A DNA stretch of 32,054 nt from Actinomycetes bacterium (lineage in GTDB: Bacteria > Actinomycetota > Acidimicrobiia > Acidimicrobiales > JAJYPT01). Location: assembly GCA_021795135.1 (NCBI GenBank), contig JAJYPT010000003.1, positions 1-32,054 on the forward strand. Reading direction: 5' to 3'. The notes under the pieces were generated by a model. The model did no database searches and was not told the DNA's origin. It saw only the letters and a program-made list of their open reading frames with translations. Both the position numbers and the translations under genes were made by a program. This document shows positions 24,095 to 32,054 of the stretch, in pieces; within the stretch, counting starts at the first letter, position 1; every line of letters begins with the position of its first letter.

Positions 24095-25756
24095 ATGAGT
24101 CGAAATCTTCAATTTAGGTGGTTGGGGAAAACTTCTTTTGCTGATGCTGAAGCTATTCAGAATTCTTTATTTAGCGCAAAAGGCAAAGACTATATGCTCT
24201 TGTTGGAACATCTACCTGTTTATACCCAAGGCATAAGAGCCTCCCAAGAAGAAGTATTAGTCAAAGATCTAGGAGCTCCAGTTGTAAAGGTAAAGCGAGG
24301 TGGAGCCACTACTTTTCATGGCTTGGGGCAATTGGTTATTTATCCAGTTGTCGATCTTGCTCCCAGGTCTCATATGTCAACTTTTTATGTAAATACTTTG
24401 GAAAATTTAATTATTGAAGTTTTGGCTGAACTAGGTATAACAAATGTGGGCAGATTAGCTCAATATCCTGGAGTTTGGGTTGATCCGAATGGTTCTAATG
24501 CTCGTAAAATTGCTGCTATAGGAACCCGTATTTCAAAGGGAAGAACTATGCATGGAGCTGCTTTGAATGTTTCAACTGATCTTTCTATGTTTGAAAACAT
24601 AGTTCCATGTGGGATATCAGACAAAGCAGTTACTTCTGTCTTGGCAGAAGGAATTACAACTTCTTTGCATGAAGTAGTGGATTTGGTTGAGAAAAAAGCT
24701 GCAGCTTTTATGGCAGAAGTCTCTCAAGATAGCGATATTGTTATTTCTCGACAAGATGTAGCTTGGAAAAACACTTCTATAGTTGGGCAAAAAAATCTTA
24801 TTCCAAAACTTGCTTCTAAACATTTGACAACTCGTTTGAACGAGGCTTTTTCTTCTAGCTCTGAACCAGTCAAGTGGATTGAAACAAAGCGTAAGCCCCC
24901 CTGGCTTAGAGCTAAGTTCAACATAGGTCAAGAATATAAAGAATTGAGATCTACTCTCAAAGGTTTTGATTTAGCAACAGTGTGCGAAGAGGCGGGTTGT
25001 CCTAATATATATGAGTGCTGGAATCAAGGAACAGCTACTTTCATGATCAATGGTACTCGCTGTACTAGAGCTTGTGCTTTTTGTTTGGTAGATACTAGAA
25101 GACCACTTGAATTAGATCATCAAGAGCCAATGCGAGTTGCCCAAGCTGTAAAGCAGATGAATCTTTCTTATGTGGTTCTTACAGCTGTTGCAAGAGATGA
25201 CTTAGAAGATGGAGGGGCAAGTGGTTTTGTCTCTAGTATTGAACACATTAGAAGACTTTGCCCGCAAGTTTCTATTGAGATTTTGATTCCTGATTTCAAA
25301 TCCAACTTAAATTCTTTAGAAAAAATATTTTCTGTTGCTCCTGAGGTTTTGAATCATAATTTAGAAACTGTTCCTAGGTTGCAAAGAGCTATTAGACCCT
25401 CAGCATCTTATGCAACTAGCCTTGCTGTGTTAGCTAGAGCAAAACAAGCAGGACTAGTTACAAAGTCAGGACTGATTTTAGGCATGGGAGAAACCGAACA
25501 AGAAATTTCTCAAAGTATTATTGACTTGGGTTCTATAGGGGTAGATATATTGACCCTCGGTCAATACCTAAGACCTAGTTCTAATCACTTGCCTATTTCG
25601 AGATGGGTTGAGCCTAAAGAATTTGAAGATTTGAAAGAATTTGCTTTGGGAGTCGGATTTTCCCATGTTGAATCCTCTCCTTTGACTCGCTCTAGCTATC
25701 ATGCCAAAGCAGCAGCACAAAATGCTAGTTCTTTAATTTCTATACCAGTCAATTGA
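24095..25756 (+). CDS. LipB-LipA fusion: octanoyltransferase joined to lipoyl synthase
   Basis: A 553-residue two-enzyme chain. Residues about 1-215 are LipB: RGGATTFHGLGQLVIYPVVDL, the catalytic Lys at about K138 in RKIAAIGTRISKGRTMHG, and Cys172 in VPCGISDKAV. Residues about 265-545 are LipA. The auxiliary-cluster cysteines are C297, C302 and C308 (CEEAGCPNIYEC), the radical-SAM CxxxCxxC is C323, C327, C330 (RCTRACAFC), and the C-terminal RSSY carries the serine ligand. A linker of about 50 residues joins them. LipB transfers octanoyl from acyl carrier protein to E2, and LipA inserts two sulfurs. The frame is continuous, with no stop or frameshift between domains. The ATG directly follows the E2 stop. 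The fusion would place both steps of lipoate formation together. Confidence 0.95.
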   Translation: MSRNLQFRWLGKTSFADAEAIQNSLFSAKGKDYMLLLEHLPVYTQGIRASQEEVLVKDLGAPVVKVKRGGATTFHGLGQLVIYPVVDLAPRSHMSTFYVNTLENLIIEVLAELGITNVGRLAQYPGVWVDPNGSNARKIAAIGTRISKGRTMHGAALNVSTDLSMFENIVPCGISDKAVTSVLAEGITTSLHEVVDLVEKKAAAFMAEVSQDSDIVISRQDVAWKNTSIVGQKNLIPKLASKHLTTRLNEAFSSSSEPVKWIETKRKPPWLRAKFNIGQEYKELRSTLKGFDLATVCEEAGCPNIYECWNQGTATFMINGTRCTRACAFCLVDTRRPLELDHQEPMRVAQAVKQMNLSYVVLTAVARDDLEDGGASGFVSSIEHIRRLCPQVSIEILIPDFKSNLNSLEKIFSVAPEVLNHNLETVPRLQRAIRPSASYATSLAVLARAKQAGLVTKSGLILGMGETEQEISQSIIDLGSIGVDILTLGQYLRPSSNHLPISRWVEPKEFEDLKEFALGVGFSHVESSPLTRSSYHAKAAAQNASSLISIPVN

Positions 25757-25788
25757 GAAGTATTTATTGGATTTAAAAAAAGATCAAA

Positions 25789-26337
25789 TTGAAAATTTAT
25801 ACAAAAACTGGTGATAATGGAACAACTGGACTTTATTTTGGTGGAAGAGTTCCTAAAGACGATGCTCAAATACATGCAGTTGGAGCTATAGACGAAGCAC
25901 AAGCTGCATTGGGGGTAGCTAGATCTTTATCTCACAAAACATCGGAATTGAATTCTATTATAGTTTCTATTCAAAAAGATCTATGGATTTTGATGGCTGA
26001 AGTGGGAACCAAAGATGAAAATCGTCATAAGCTAAAACCACAAGAATCTCTAGTTACCAGCTCAATGATACAAAGACTAGAGTCTATGATAGATTTGACA
26101 GCTGAAAAATTCCAAATGCCAAATGAGTTTGTCATTCCAGGACAAACTCCAATTGCTGCTTCATTAGATTTGGCAAGAACTGTCATACGAAGAGCAGAGC
26201 GTTGTTGTATTAGCTGGAACTCAAATAGTAATTCTTTGGCACCAATTTATCTAAATCGCCTATCAGATCTAGTCTGGGCTTTAGCTCGATGGCAAGAAGG
26301 CGATTTTTTATTTAGTCGTTCTAAGGAGAATCAATGA
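25789..26337 (+). CDS. ATP:cob(I)alamin adenosyltransferase, PduO type
   Basis: A 182-residue PduO/MMAB-type adenosyltransferase, which makes adenosylcobalamin from cob(I)alamin and ATP. The ATP-binding N-terminus KIYTKTGDNGTTGLYFGGRVPKDD and the GAIDEAQAALGVARSL helix are diagnostic. Later features include FVIPGQTPIAASLDLARTVIRRAERCC and LNRLSDLVWALARW, the cobalamin-side helices. It starts with TTG at 25789, 32 nt after the lipA part; the Shine-Dalgarno is weak. Its stop overlaps the aminopeptidase ATG (ATGA). It implies use of a B12-dependent enzyme such as methylmalonyl-CoA mutase or a ribonucleotide reductase outside the window. Confidence 0.94.
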   Translation: MKIYTKTGDNGTTGLYFGGRVPKDDAQIHAVGAIDEAQAALGVARSLSHKTSELNSIIVSIQKDLWILMAEVGTKDENRHKLKPQESLVTSSMIQRLESMIDLTAEKFQMPNEFVIPGQTPIAASLDLARTVIRRAERCCISWNSNSNSLAPIYLNRLSDLVWALARWQEGDFLFSRSKENQ

Positions 26338-27788
26338 TTAAGTTAGAATCAGCATCACAAATACCATCTGAAGTCCAAGCAATAGGTTTTGGTGTCTTTT
26401 CTCAAGGATCTACACTTGAAGCAGGAGACAAGATAGATGTTTCTATCTTGAAACAAGTAGGCTTTGAAGCAAAGCTAGGACAAACATATCTAATGTCCCC
26501 AGGACAAGGATCTCCTGTCAGTATAGCGATCGGTTTGGGTGATAAATCAAAATTTGATTTAGATGCTCTAAGGAAATCTGGCGCAGCTTTTATTAGAGCA
26601 TCTAAAAACTACACAACTGTAGCTATAGAAATTGACTTGGTTGAAGATGACTTTGGTCCACAAGGGTTTTATCAAGCACTAGGAGAAGGTGTTTTATTAG
26701 GCTCTTATAGTTTTGATACTTATAGATCTAATTCTCAAGATAATAAAGTTGAAAAAGTATTTATAAAAAAAGCTCCTCAACAAGCACTACAAAAAGCTGA
26801 ATTAATTGCCGAAGCTGTGTATTTAGCTCGGGATTTAGTCAATGAACCAGCTGGAAAATTATCTCCTAGTCATTTTGCAGAGATAGCCCAAGGTCTTGCC
26901 AATGAAGTCTTAGAAGTCCAAGTATGGGATGAACAGACTATCAAAGATGAAAAACTAGGTGGAGTTCTAGCGGTTTCTAGGGGTTCTTTTGAGCCTCCTC
27001 GTTTAATTAAAATGGAATATAAGCCTCCAACAGATATTGCTTCTGTTCCTAGCGTTGTCTTAGTGGGCAAAGGGATTACTTTTGATTCAGGAGGACTTTC
27101 TCTCAAAAGTGCTGAAGGCATGATGACAATGAAGACTGATATGAGTGGGGGGGCTGCTGTAGTTGGGGCTATGTCAGCTTTAGCAAAATTATCATTACCA
27201 GTCCACGTCATTGCTATAGTACCAGTAACTGAGAATATGCCAGGGGGGAGAGCTACTAAACCAGGAGATGTTTTCCGAGCTCGTAATGGAAAAACTATAG
27301 AGGTTTTGAATACTGATGCTGAGGGGCGTTTAATTTTAGCTGATGGATTAAGTCTTGCAAGTGAGATCAATCCCGATGCAATAATTGATTTAGCTACTCT
27401 GACTGGAGCCTGTGTGGTTGCCCTTGGACGTGAGATTGCAGGAGTGATGGGAAATAACCAATCCTTAGTAGACCAAATCCTAAAAGCTGCCCATTCAACT
27501 GGTGAGGCTTGTTGGCAACTACCTCTTCCTAGTCAATATCGCAAACATATAGAATCAGAAATCGCAGATATGAAAAATATTGGTGCTTCTGGAGGACAAG
27601 CTGGAACTTTGTCAGCTGCTTTGTTGTTGGAAGAATTTGTAGGAGAACAACCTTGGGCTCATCTTGACATAGCAGGACCTGCTCGTTCGGACAACAACGA
27701 AGGATATTGGACTAAGGGTGGTTCGGGATTTGGAGTAAGGCTTTTGATAGATTTGTTTGAATCTTTTACAGTTCCTGTCAAAGATTAA
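26334..27788 (+). CDS. pepA: Leucyl aminopeptidase, M17 family
   Basis: A 484-residue cytosolic M17 aminopeptidase that removes N-terminal residues from peptides using two metal ions. The C-terminal catalytic domain shows the ligands K246 and D251 (GKGITFDSGG), K258, D269 (KTDMSGGAAV), and the signature NTDAEGRLILADGL with D328, E330 and R332. The N-terminal macro-like domain is less conserved, as usual. The start is well fixed: AAGGAG (26323-26328) sits 5 nt before ATG 26334, and the gene overlaps the adenosyltransferase stop. In some bacteria PepA also binds DNA; nothing here speaks for that. Confidence 0.95.
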   Translation: MIKLESASQIPSEVQAIGFGVFSQGSTLEAGDKIDVSILKQVGFEAKLGQTYLMSPGQGSPVSIAIGLGDKSKFDLDALRKSGAAFIRASKNYTTVAIEIDLVEDDFGPQGFYQALGEGVLLGSYSFDTYRSNSQDNKVEKVFIKKAPQQALQKAELIAEAVYLARDLVNEPAGKLSPSHFAEIAQGLANEVLEVQVWDEQTIKDEKLGGVLAVSRGSFEPPRLIKMEYKPPTDIASVPSVVLVGKGITFDSGGLSLKSAEGMMTMKTDMSGGAAVVGAMSALAKLSLPVHVIAIVPVTENMPGGRATKPGDVFRARNGKTIEVLNTDAEGRLILADGLSLASEINPDAIIDLATLTGACVVALGREIAGVMGNNQSLVDQILKAAHSTGEACWQLPLPSQYRKHIESEIADMKNIGASGGQAGTLSAALLLEEFVGEQPWAHLDIAGPARSDNNEGYWTKGGSGFGVRLLIDLFESFTVPVKD

Positions 27789-27798
27789 CTCTAAGTTT

Positions 27799-28581
27799 AT
27801 GTCGCATAGTCTGGATTTGTTTACACCTCAAATCATTCAAGATGTAAAGTCTGTTATAGATGCATCTAATAAGATAGTAGCTCTGACTGGAGCTGGTATT
27901 TCTACAGAATCAGGCATTCCTGACTATAGAGGTCCTAATGGAGTTTGGAGTAAAAATCCTATTTTAAAAAAGACTTCAAATGTGCATTACTATATGAATT
28001 CTTTTGAAGTTAGACAGCTGGCTTGGCAAGATCGAGTTGAATCTCCTATTTGGAAAGCTGAACCCAATAATGCTCATTTTAGATTGGCAGAGCTGGAAAA
28101 AAGAGGAAAACTAACTGCTATTGTTACTCAAAACATTGATCGCTTACACCAAAAAGCAGGATCACAAAAAGTTATTGAGCTTCACGGTAATGTATTTGAA
28201 GCTGTTTGTTGTTCTTGCGCCCGGCGTTATCCAATGCCAGAGGTCATACAAAGAGTTTCTCCCCAAAACTTAGATCCACGATGTCTACACCAACAAGGCC
28301 AAGAGGTCTGTAATGGAATTCTGAGATCATCAGCAATAGGTTTTGGGGAAGTTTTGAATAAATCTGATTTAGAAAGTGCTTATAGCTATATCTCAAATTC
28401 AGATTTGTTAGTAGTTGTTGGGTCAAGCTTGGTGGTGCAACCAGCTGCGAAATTGGTTCCTTTTGCAAAAAAAACAGGAGTAAAAGTAGTAATAATCAAT
28501 GCTAGTGCTACTTGCCATGATACTTTAGCTGATTATTTTATACATGCTCCTATAGGTAAAGTGATGACGGAGATAATATAA
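27799..28581 (+). CDS. NAD-dependent protein deacylase, Sir2 family
   Basis: A 260-residue sirtuin from ATG 27799 (an in-frame TTG at 27757 lies inside pepA and is less likely). The NAD-binding motif is ALTGAGISTESGIPDYRGPNGVWS, then TQNIDRLHQKAGS, and the catalytic His129 is in ELHGN. Zinc cysteines are C137 and C140 (CCSCARR) and C162 and C171 (PRCLHQQGQEVCNG); the second pair is spaced wider than the usual CxxC. Further NAD contacts are GSSLVVQPAA and INASATCHDT. It removes acyl groups from lysines using NAD. It lies 10 nt after pepA in the same operon. A role in tuning acetyl-CoA-producing or acetyl-CoA-using enzymes nearby is plausible but inferred. Confidence 0.92.
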   Translation: MSHSLDLFTPQIIQDVKSVIDASNKIVALTGAGISTESGIPDYRGPNGVWSKNPILKKTSNVHYYMNSFEVRQLAWQDRVESPIWKAEPNNAHFRLAELEKRGKLTAIVTQNIDRLHQKAGSQKVIELHGNVFEAVCCSCARRYPMPEVIQRVSPQNLDPRCLHQQGQEVCNGILRSSAIGFGEVLNKSDLESAYSYISNSDLLVVVGSSLVVQPAAKLVPFAKKTGVKVVIINASATCHDTLADYFIHAPIGKVMTEII

Positions 28582-28610
28582 CGCTTGAGATAATACAATG
28601 AGGATCTAAA

Positions 28611-29477
28611 TTGAATTTTGGAATAGCTGTAGCATCAGGGACTTTCAAAGGAGTATTTGGACATGGAGTCCTTTCTACTTTTGAAGCAGAAGGAATCCTA
28701 GCCAGTTCCTATTCAACAGTATCGTCATCTGTTTTATCAGGTGGATTTGCAGCAATTGGCCAAGCTAATGCAATAGGTGTTGATTATTGGATAGAAGTAG
28801 CTGGTTCAAATAAATCTATGAGTGAAATAGTACTAGAAAGTATAGAAAAATATGGACCTATTTTGCGTGAAAAATTATTTCATCCAAATACTCCAAGATT
28901 TTTGATAGGTACAAGTAGAGTTGCCAACCAAGAAGCTGCCGATCTTGTTCAGAGTCCCCAAGCAAAACGTCTGGGTAAAAAGCTACTTCTAGAAGCAGCT
29001 CGTCAAAATTCATCTTGGGTGAAACAAAACTTAGAGATCCAAATATATGATTCTAAAGATCCACAAAAAAAAGATCTTTTGCTAAAAGATGATAATTTTG
29101 ACGAAGTTGCTTATGCATCTACTCGAATGCTTCATGCTTGGGAAATACCAGCACAAATACAAGGACAAGCTTATGTTGACGGGTCCTATACGAGTTCGTG
29201 TTTGTCTAAAGAATTAGCAGATATTGGCTGTGATGTGATAGCAGCAATTGGGACAGAGCCGGGAACTTTTTATCGGGATCTAGCTAAAACACAAGAGATA
29301 GATAAAGATATCAATATACAAAATACCAAATTAGTTCTAATTCAGCCTCCTTTTGATCTAGCTACTTTAGGAGTTGATTTTACTAAAGCTAGCGAAGAAG
29401 GATTATCTCAAAGCTATCAGTTAGGAATAGAGACTGGACAAAGTTTCCTAACTGAGTTGAATAAACTTGGTATTTGA
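28611..29477 (+). CDS. Patatin-like protein with a degenerate nucleophile elbow
   Basis: A 288-residue protein with the patatin layout. The oxyanion-type glycine motif reads VASGTFKGVFGHGVLSTFEAEGI (about 7-29). The segment AYASTRMLHAWEIPAQIQGQAYVDGSY holds the ASxxxP-like helix and the DG dyad (D190, G191). The expected GxSxG between them is not intact: the region reads YSTVSSSVLSGGFAAIG (34-50), with serines but without the first glycine. It may be an inactive or unusual phospholipase-like acyl hydrolase. It starts with TTG at 28611, with AGGA about 6 nt before. The gap from the sirtuin is 29 nt. No signal peptide or membrane helix. Confidence 0.78.
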   Translation: MNFGIAVASGTFKGVFGHGVLSTFEAEGILASSYSTVSSSVLSGGFAAIGQANAIGVDYWIEVAGSNKSMSEIVLESIEKYGPILREKLFHPNTPRFLIGTSRVANQEAADLVQSPQAKRLGKKLLLEAARQNSSWVKQNLEIQIYDSKDPQKKDLLLKDDNFDEVAYASTRMLHAWEIPAQIQGQAYVDGSYTSSCLSKELADIGCDVIAAIGTEPGTFYRDLAKTQEIDKDINIQNTKLVLIQPPFDLATLGVDFTKASEEGLSQSYQLGIETGQSFLTELNKLGI

Positions 29478-29751
29478 TTGTTAGGAAAATTAATCTATGC
29501 CTTAGTTATTTTGAAATAAAGGTGACCTTCAGAACTGGAAGATCAGCTATATTTCCATTGTCTATTAGATTTAATCCAGTTTGGAAGATTTTATACTAAT
29601 TGATACTTGTTTTAAAGGGTATAGGTTTATTTGATATCTATATAGTTTTTATTGATGGGAAACATTGTTGTAGTTTTTTTGTTGTATTGTAAGAGTTTCT
29701 AGAGCAAAATTTTATTATATATAATTATTTAGATTGATATTGAAGGGCGCG

Positions 29752-30942
29752 ATGCCAATGGCTAATATGAGGGATCTTTTAAGTAGCGTCAAATCCCAAA
29801 TAAAAGAAATAGATACAGAAGAAGCTGAAAAATTAATAGATTCTTCTGCTCCAATTGTTCTATTAGATGTTAGAGAGTCAGATGAATATGAACAAGGAGC
29901 TATTCCTGGTGCTTTACATATACCTAGGGGTTTTTTGGAATTCCAAAGCGAAGGTAAACTCCCAGATAAAAATACTCCTATTCTAATTTATTGTGAAAGT
30001 GGAGGTCGCTCTGCTTTTGCTGCAAAAACTTTACTTGATTTAGGATATTCTAAAGTCCAATCTTTGGCAGGAGGATTTGGGAAATGGAAAAATGAGGGCA
30101 AACCCTGGCAAGCCCCAGCCACTTTAAATGCAGCTCAACGCAATCGCTATCACAGGCATTTATTGTTACCTGAAGTGGGGGAAAAAGGACAAAAGAAACT
30201 TTTAGAATCTAAAGTATTGTTACTAGGTGCAGGTGGACTGGGTGCTCCGGCAGCTTTATATTTAGCAGCAGCAGGAATTGGAACAATAGGAATAGTGGAT
30301 ATGGATGTAGTTGATGAATCTAATCTTCAACGCCAAATTATCCATAATCTAGAAAGAGTAGGACAAAGAAAAGTTGATTCTGCCAAAGTAGCCATAGAAG
30401 GAATAAATCCTGATGTAAAAGTTATTACCTATGATGTTAGGTTGGGTGCTGATAATATCTTAGATATTATTGATGGTTACGATGTAATTGTAGATGGAAC
30501 AGATAATTTTCCAACTCGTTATTTAGTCAATGATGCATCTCTTTTGAAAAATATTCCAGTAGTTCATGGTTCAATTTTTAGATTTGAAGGACAAGCAACT
30601 GTATTCAAGCCATATGAAGGGCCCTGTTACCGTTGTATGCTGCCAGAACCTCCTCCTCCAGAATTAGCTCCTTCTTGCGCAGAAGCAGGGGTGTTGGGAG
30701 TTTTGCCTGGAATAATTGGATCTATACAAGCACTAGAGGCTATAAAAATAATTTTAAATCTAGGAGATCCTTTAGTAGGGCGTCTTATGGCTTATGATGC
30801 CTTAGAAGAGTCTTTTAGAACCTTTAAAGTCCAAAGAGATCCAAATTGCCCAGCCTGTGGTCCACAAGCTGGTGAAATTGTTATTGCTGAATATGACGAG
30901 CTATGCATGCCTCACCCAGTGAGTGCGCCAGCTGGGGTATAA
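29752..30942 (+). CDS. Rhodanese-MoeB/ThiF fusion adenylyltransferase (rhodanese at the N-terminus)
   Basis: A 396-residue protein. Residues about 15-115 form a rhodanese domain (LLDVRESDEYEQGAIPGALHIPRG; persulfide Cys at about 81 in YCESGGRSAFA). The rest is an E1-like MoeB/ThiF domain: RYHRHLLLPEVGEKGQ, nucleotide loop LLGAGGLGAPAALYLAAAGIG, DMDVVDESNLQRQIIH, zinc cysteines CYRC and CPAC, and CAEAGVLGVLPG. It adenylates the C-terminal glycine of a small sulfur-carrier protein (MoaD or ThiS type), and the rhodanese can pass on sulfur. In MoeZ and MOCS3 the rhodanese is C-terminal, so the order here is reversed. The start is ATG 29752 with GAAGGG upstream; ATG 29758 or TTG 29734 are alternatives. 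Confidence 0.92.
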   Translation: MPMANMRDLLSSVKSQIKEIDTEEAEKLIDSSAPIVLLDVRESDEYEQGAIPGALHIPRGFLEFQSEGKLPDKNTPILIYCESGGRSAFAAKTLLDLGYSKVQSLAGGFGKWKNEGKPWQAPATLNAAQRNRYHRHLLLPEVGEKGQKKLLESKVLLLGAGGLGAPAALYLAAAGIGTIGIVDMDVVDESNLQRQIIHNLERVGQRKVDSAKVAIEGINPDVKVITYDVRLGADNILDIIDGYDVIVDGTDNFPTRYLVNDASLLKNIPVVHGSIFRFEGQATVFKPYEGPCYRCMLPEPPPPELAPSCAEAGVLGVLPGIIGSIQALEAIKIILNLGDPLVGRLMAYDALEESFRTFKVQRDPNCPACGPQAGEIVIAEYDELCMPHPVSAPAGV

Positions 30943-30974
30943 AAAGATAAAACTTTATTAAAAATAAATAACTT

Positions 30975-31007
30975 ACTAAAACAGGTCCTAGATGGACCTG
31001 TTTTAGT
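30975..31007. terminator. Bidirectional intrinsic terminator between convergent genes
   Basis: A perfect 14-bp stem (ACTAAAACAGGTCC and its complement) with a 5-nt loop sits between the rhodanese-MoeB stop and the stop of the - strand carboxylase. The arm ends give T-rich tracts in both directions (TTTTAGTTTATT on +, TTTTAGTAAGTTATT on -), so it can serve both genes. Confidence 0.85.
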
Positions 31008-32054
31008 TTATTCAAAAATTATTATTGTATCCCCATTGCTCAATGAGTCTCCTACTGAGACTAAGATTTCTTTTACAACTCCATTTTGATCAGCTAGTAC
31101 ATTATTTTCCATCTTCATAGCTTCTAATACACAGATAATTTCGCCTTGTGCAATGCTTTGGCCAACCTCTACAGCTATTTTCGTAATTACTCCTTGCATG
31201 GGGGCAATAACTGTCTTTGATGCAGAACCATGATGTTTTCGAGAAGATCTACTCAAGGGTTTAGAAGCTTGAGCAGGGATAGCTTGGGGCAATTGAGAAT
31301 TAGGAGATATCCATAATTTTACGTTGAATAACTTTCCATTTACTTCTGCTTGGATTTGTTGTTCTTGGAGGGCAAGTTGTTTGTTTGGGCTAGTTGTTTC
31401 TAAAGAAGATATATTGGAAAAATTAAGCTTTTCTTCTACCCATTTTGTTGAATAGTTATTGTCTTGAAAATCTTTATGGTCAAGGATTGCTTTGTGAGCT
31501 TCGATATTGGTTTTGATACCTTGAATTTTGATCTCAGTTAATGCTTGGAGCATCCTTTTTATAGCGATTTGTCGATTGGGGCCCCAAGAGATGAGTTTTG
31601 CCACTAAATTGTCGTAAAAACTTGGAAGGCTATCTCCGCTTTGGTACCCAGCATCTAGTCTTATGCCTAATCCGCCTGGGGTATCGAATTGAGTAATAGT
31701 TCCAGGAGTTGGGCTAAAGAGTCCTCCAGAAACATCTTCAGCATTGATTCTGCATTCAATAGAATGCATATTGGGATCGAAAGTAGCTTTTTTATCTTTT
31801 ATAGATTGTCCTGCTGCTATTTCTATTTGAAGGCGAACTAAATCCAAACCGGTGGTCATTTCTGTCACTGGATGTTCTACCTGAAGACGAGTATTCATCT
31901 CCAAAAAATAAAATTTATCTTTTTCATATAAAAATTCAATGGTTCCTAAATTTTCATATCCACAATGCTTTGCTATTTTGAGCGCAGCTTGTCCCATAGC
32001 TTGGCGTACTTTAGGACTCAATCCTGGAGCTGGGCATTCTTCTAATAATTTAGA
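31008..32054 (-). CDS. Acyl-CoA carboxylase alpha subunit: biotin carboxylase plus BCCP (C-terminal part; 5' end outside window)
   Basis: The frame is open on the - strand from the window end (32054) to the stop at 31008, giving 348 residues, so the gene is cut at its 5' side. It shows the end of the biotin carboxylase ATP-grasp domain (KLLEECPAPGLSPKVRQAMGQAA, GTIEFLYE, FYFLEMNTRLQVEHPVTEMTTGLDLVRLQ), the carboxylase C-terminal domain (ECRINAEDV...FSPTPGTI, YDNLVAKLISWG), a linker, and a biotinyl domain with EAMKMEN, its biotinylated Lys 35 residues from the C-terminus. Actinobacterial acetyl/propionyl-CoA carboxylases use this fused alpha chain with a separate carboxyltransferase beta chain. 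An internal TTG at 32021 is not the start. Confidence 0.95.
   Translation of the reverse strand, partial: SKLLEECPAPGLSPKVRQAMGQAALKIAKHCGYENLGTIEFLYEKDKFYFLEMNTRLQVEHPVTEMTTGLDLVRLQIEIAAGQSIKDKKATFDPNMHSIECRINAEDVSGGLFSPTPGTITQFDTPGGLGIRLDAGYQSGDSLPSFYDNLVAKLISWGPNRQIAIKRMLQALTEIKIQGIKTNIEAHKAILDHKDFQDNNYSTKWVEEKLNFSNISSLETTSPNKQLALQEQQIQAEVNGKLFNVKLWISPNSQLPQAIPAQASKPLSRSSRKHHGSASKTVIAPMQGVITKIAVEVGQSIAQGEIICVLEAMKMENNVLADQNGVVKEILVSVGDSLSNGDTIIIFE

Noticed and set aside
29714..29725. AT-only 12-bp palindrome upstream of the rhodanese-MoeB gene
   Set aside because: In such AT-rich DNA a pure A/T palindrome is expected by chance, and nothing else marks it as a site.
1..32054. tRNA genes, CRISPR arrays, insertion sequences, phage genes
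   Set aside because: Intergenic gaps were read on both strands; no cloverleaf, regularly spaced repeat, transposase or phage protein was found.

Overview
The window is AT-rich bacterial chromosome that most likely belongs to a low-GC actinobacterium. Several signs point that way: a homodimeric (AceE-type) pyruvate dehydrogenase E1, a suf operon of the sufB-sufD-Rieske-sufC type, an actinobacterial HhH-GPD family protein, frequent GTG/TTG starts, and an acyl-CoA carboxylase alpha chain with a C-terminal biotin carrier domain. The suf operon layout and the N-terminal rhodanese-MoeB architecture remind me of Acidimicrobiia, but that placement is from memory. I see no rRNA, tRNA, CRISPR array, insertion sequence or prophage. 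The sequence is densely coded in short operons.

Layout. (1) 1-4087, + strand: suf iron-sulfur assembly operon (sufB cut by the window edge, a four-cysteine small protein, sufD, a Rieske protein, sufC), then a cupin. sufS and sufU are not here. (2) 4088-4723: long AT-rich intergenic stretch ending in a promoter and operator region. (3) 4724-13090, + strand: a LacI regulator, an intracellular GH39 glycosidase with an FN3 domain, and a five-gene Opp/Dpp-type ABC transporter, best read as an oligosaccharide uptake and cleavage locus. (4) 13134-15590, - strand: HSL-type esterase, a second standalone SufC, and an MBL-fold hydrolase. (5) 15591-15927: a structured + strand RNA element that opens with an exceptionally long Shine-Dalgarno-like tract and ends in a perfect 16-bp terminator, followed by an alpha/beta hydrolase without its nucleophile serine. 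(6) 20621 down to 16640, - strand: aceE, an HhH-GPD protein and thiE. (7) 20772-30942, + strand: rnhA, lpd, E2, a LipB-LipA fusion, ATP:cob(I)alamin adenosyltransferase, leucyl aminopeptidase, sirtuin, patatin-like protein, rhodanese-MoeB. (8) A bidirectional terminator, then the - strand 3' part of a biotin carboxylase/BCCP gene.

How the parts fit. Regions 6 and 7 hold a near-complete pyruvate dehydrogenase module: E1 faces away from E3-E2, and the same stretch encodes both lipoylation enzymes (LipB and LipA in one chain) and a thiamine-phosphate synthase for the E1 cofactor. The LipA half needs Fe-S clusters, which the suf genes would supply. The most intriguing item is the RNA element at 15672-15880: about 17 nt complementary to the 3' tail of 16S rRNA, a possible loop pseudoknot, mutually exclusive helices and a strong intrinsic terminator. 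It is either a leader/attenuator or a stand-alone small RNA.
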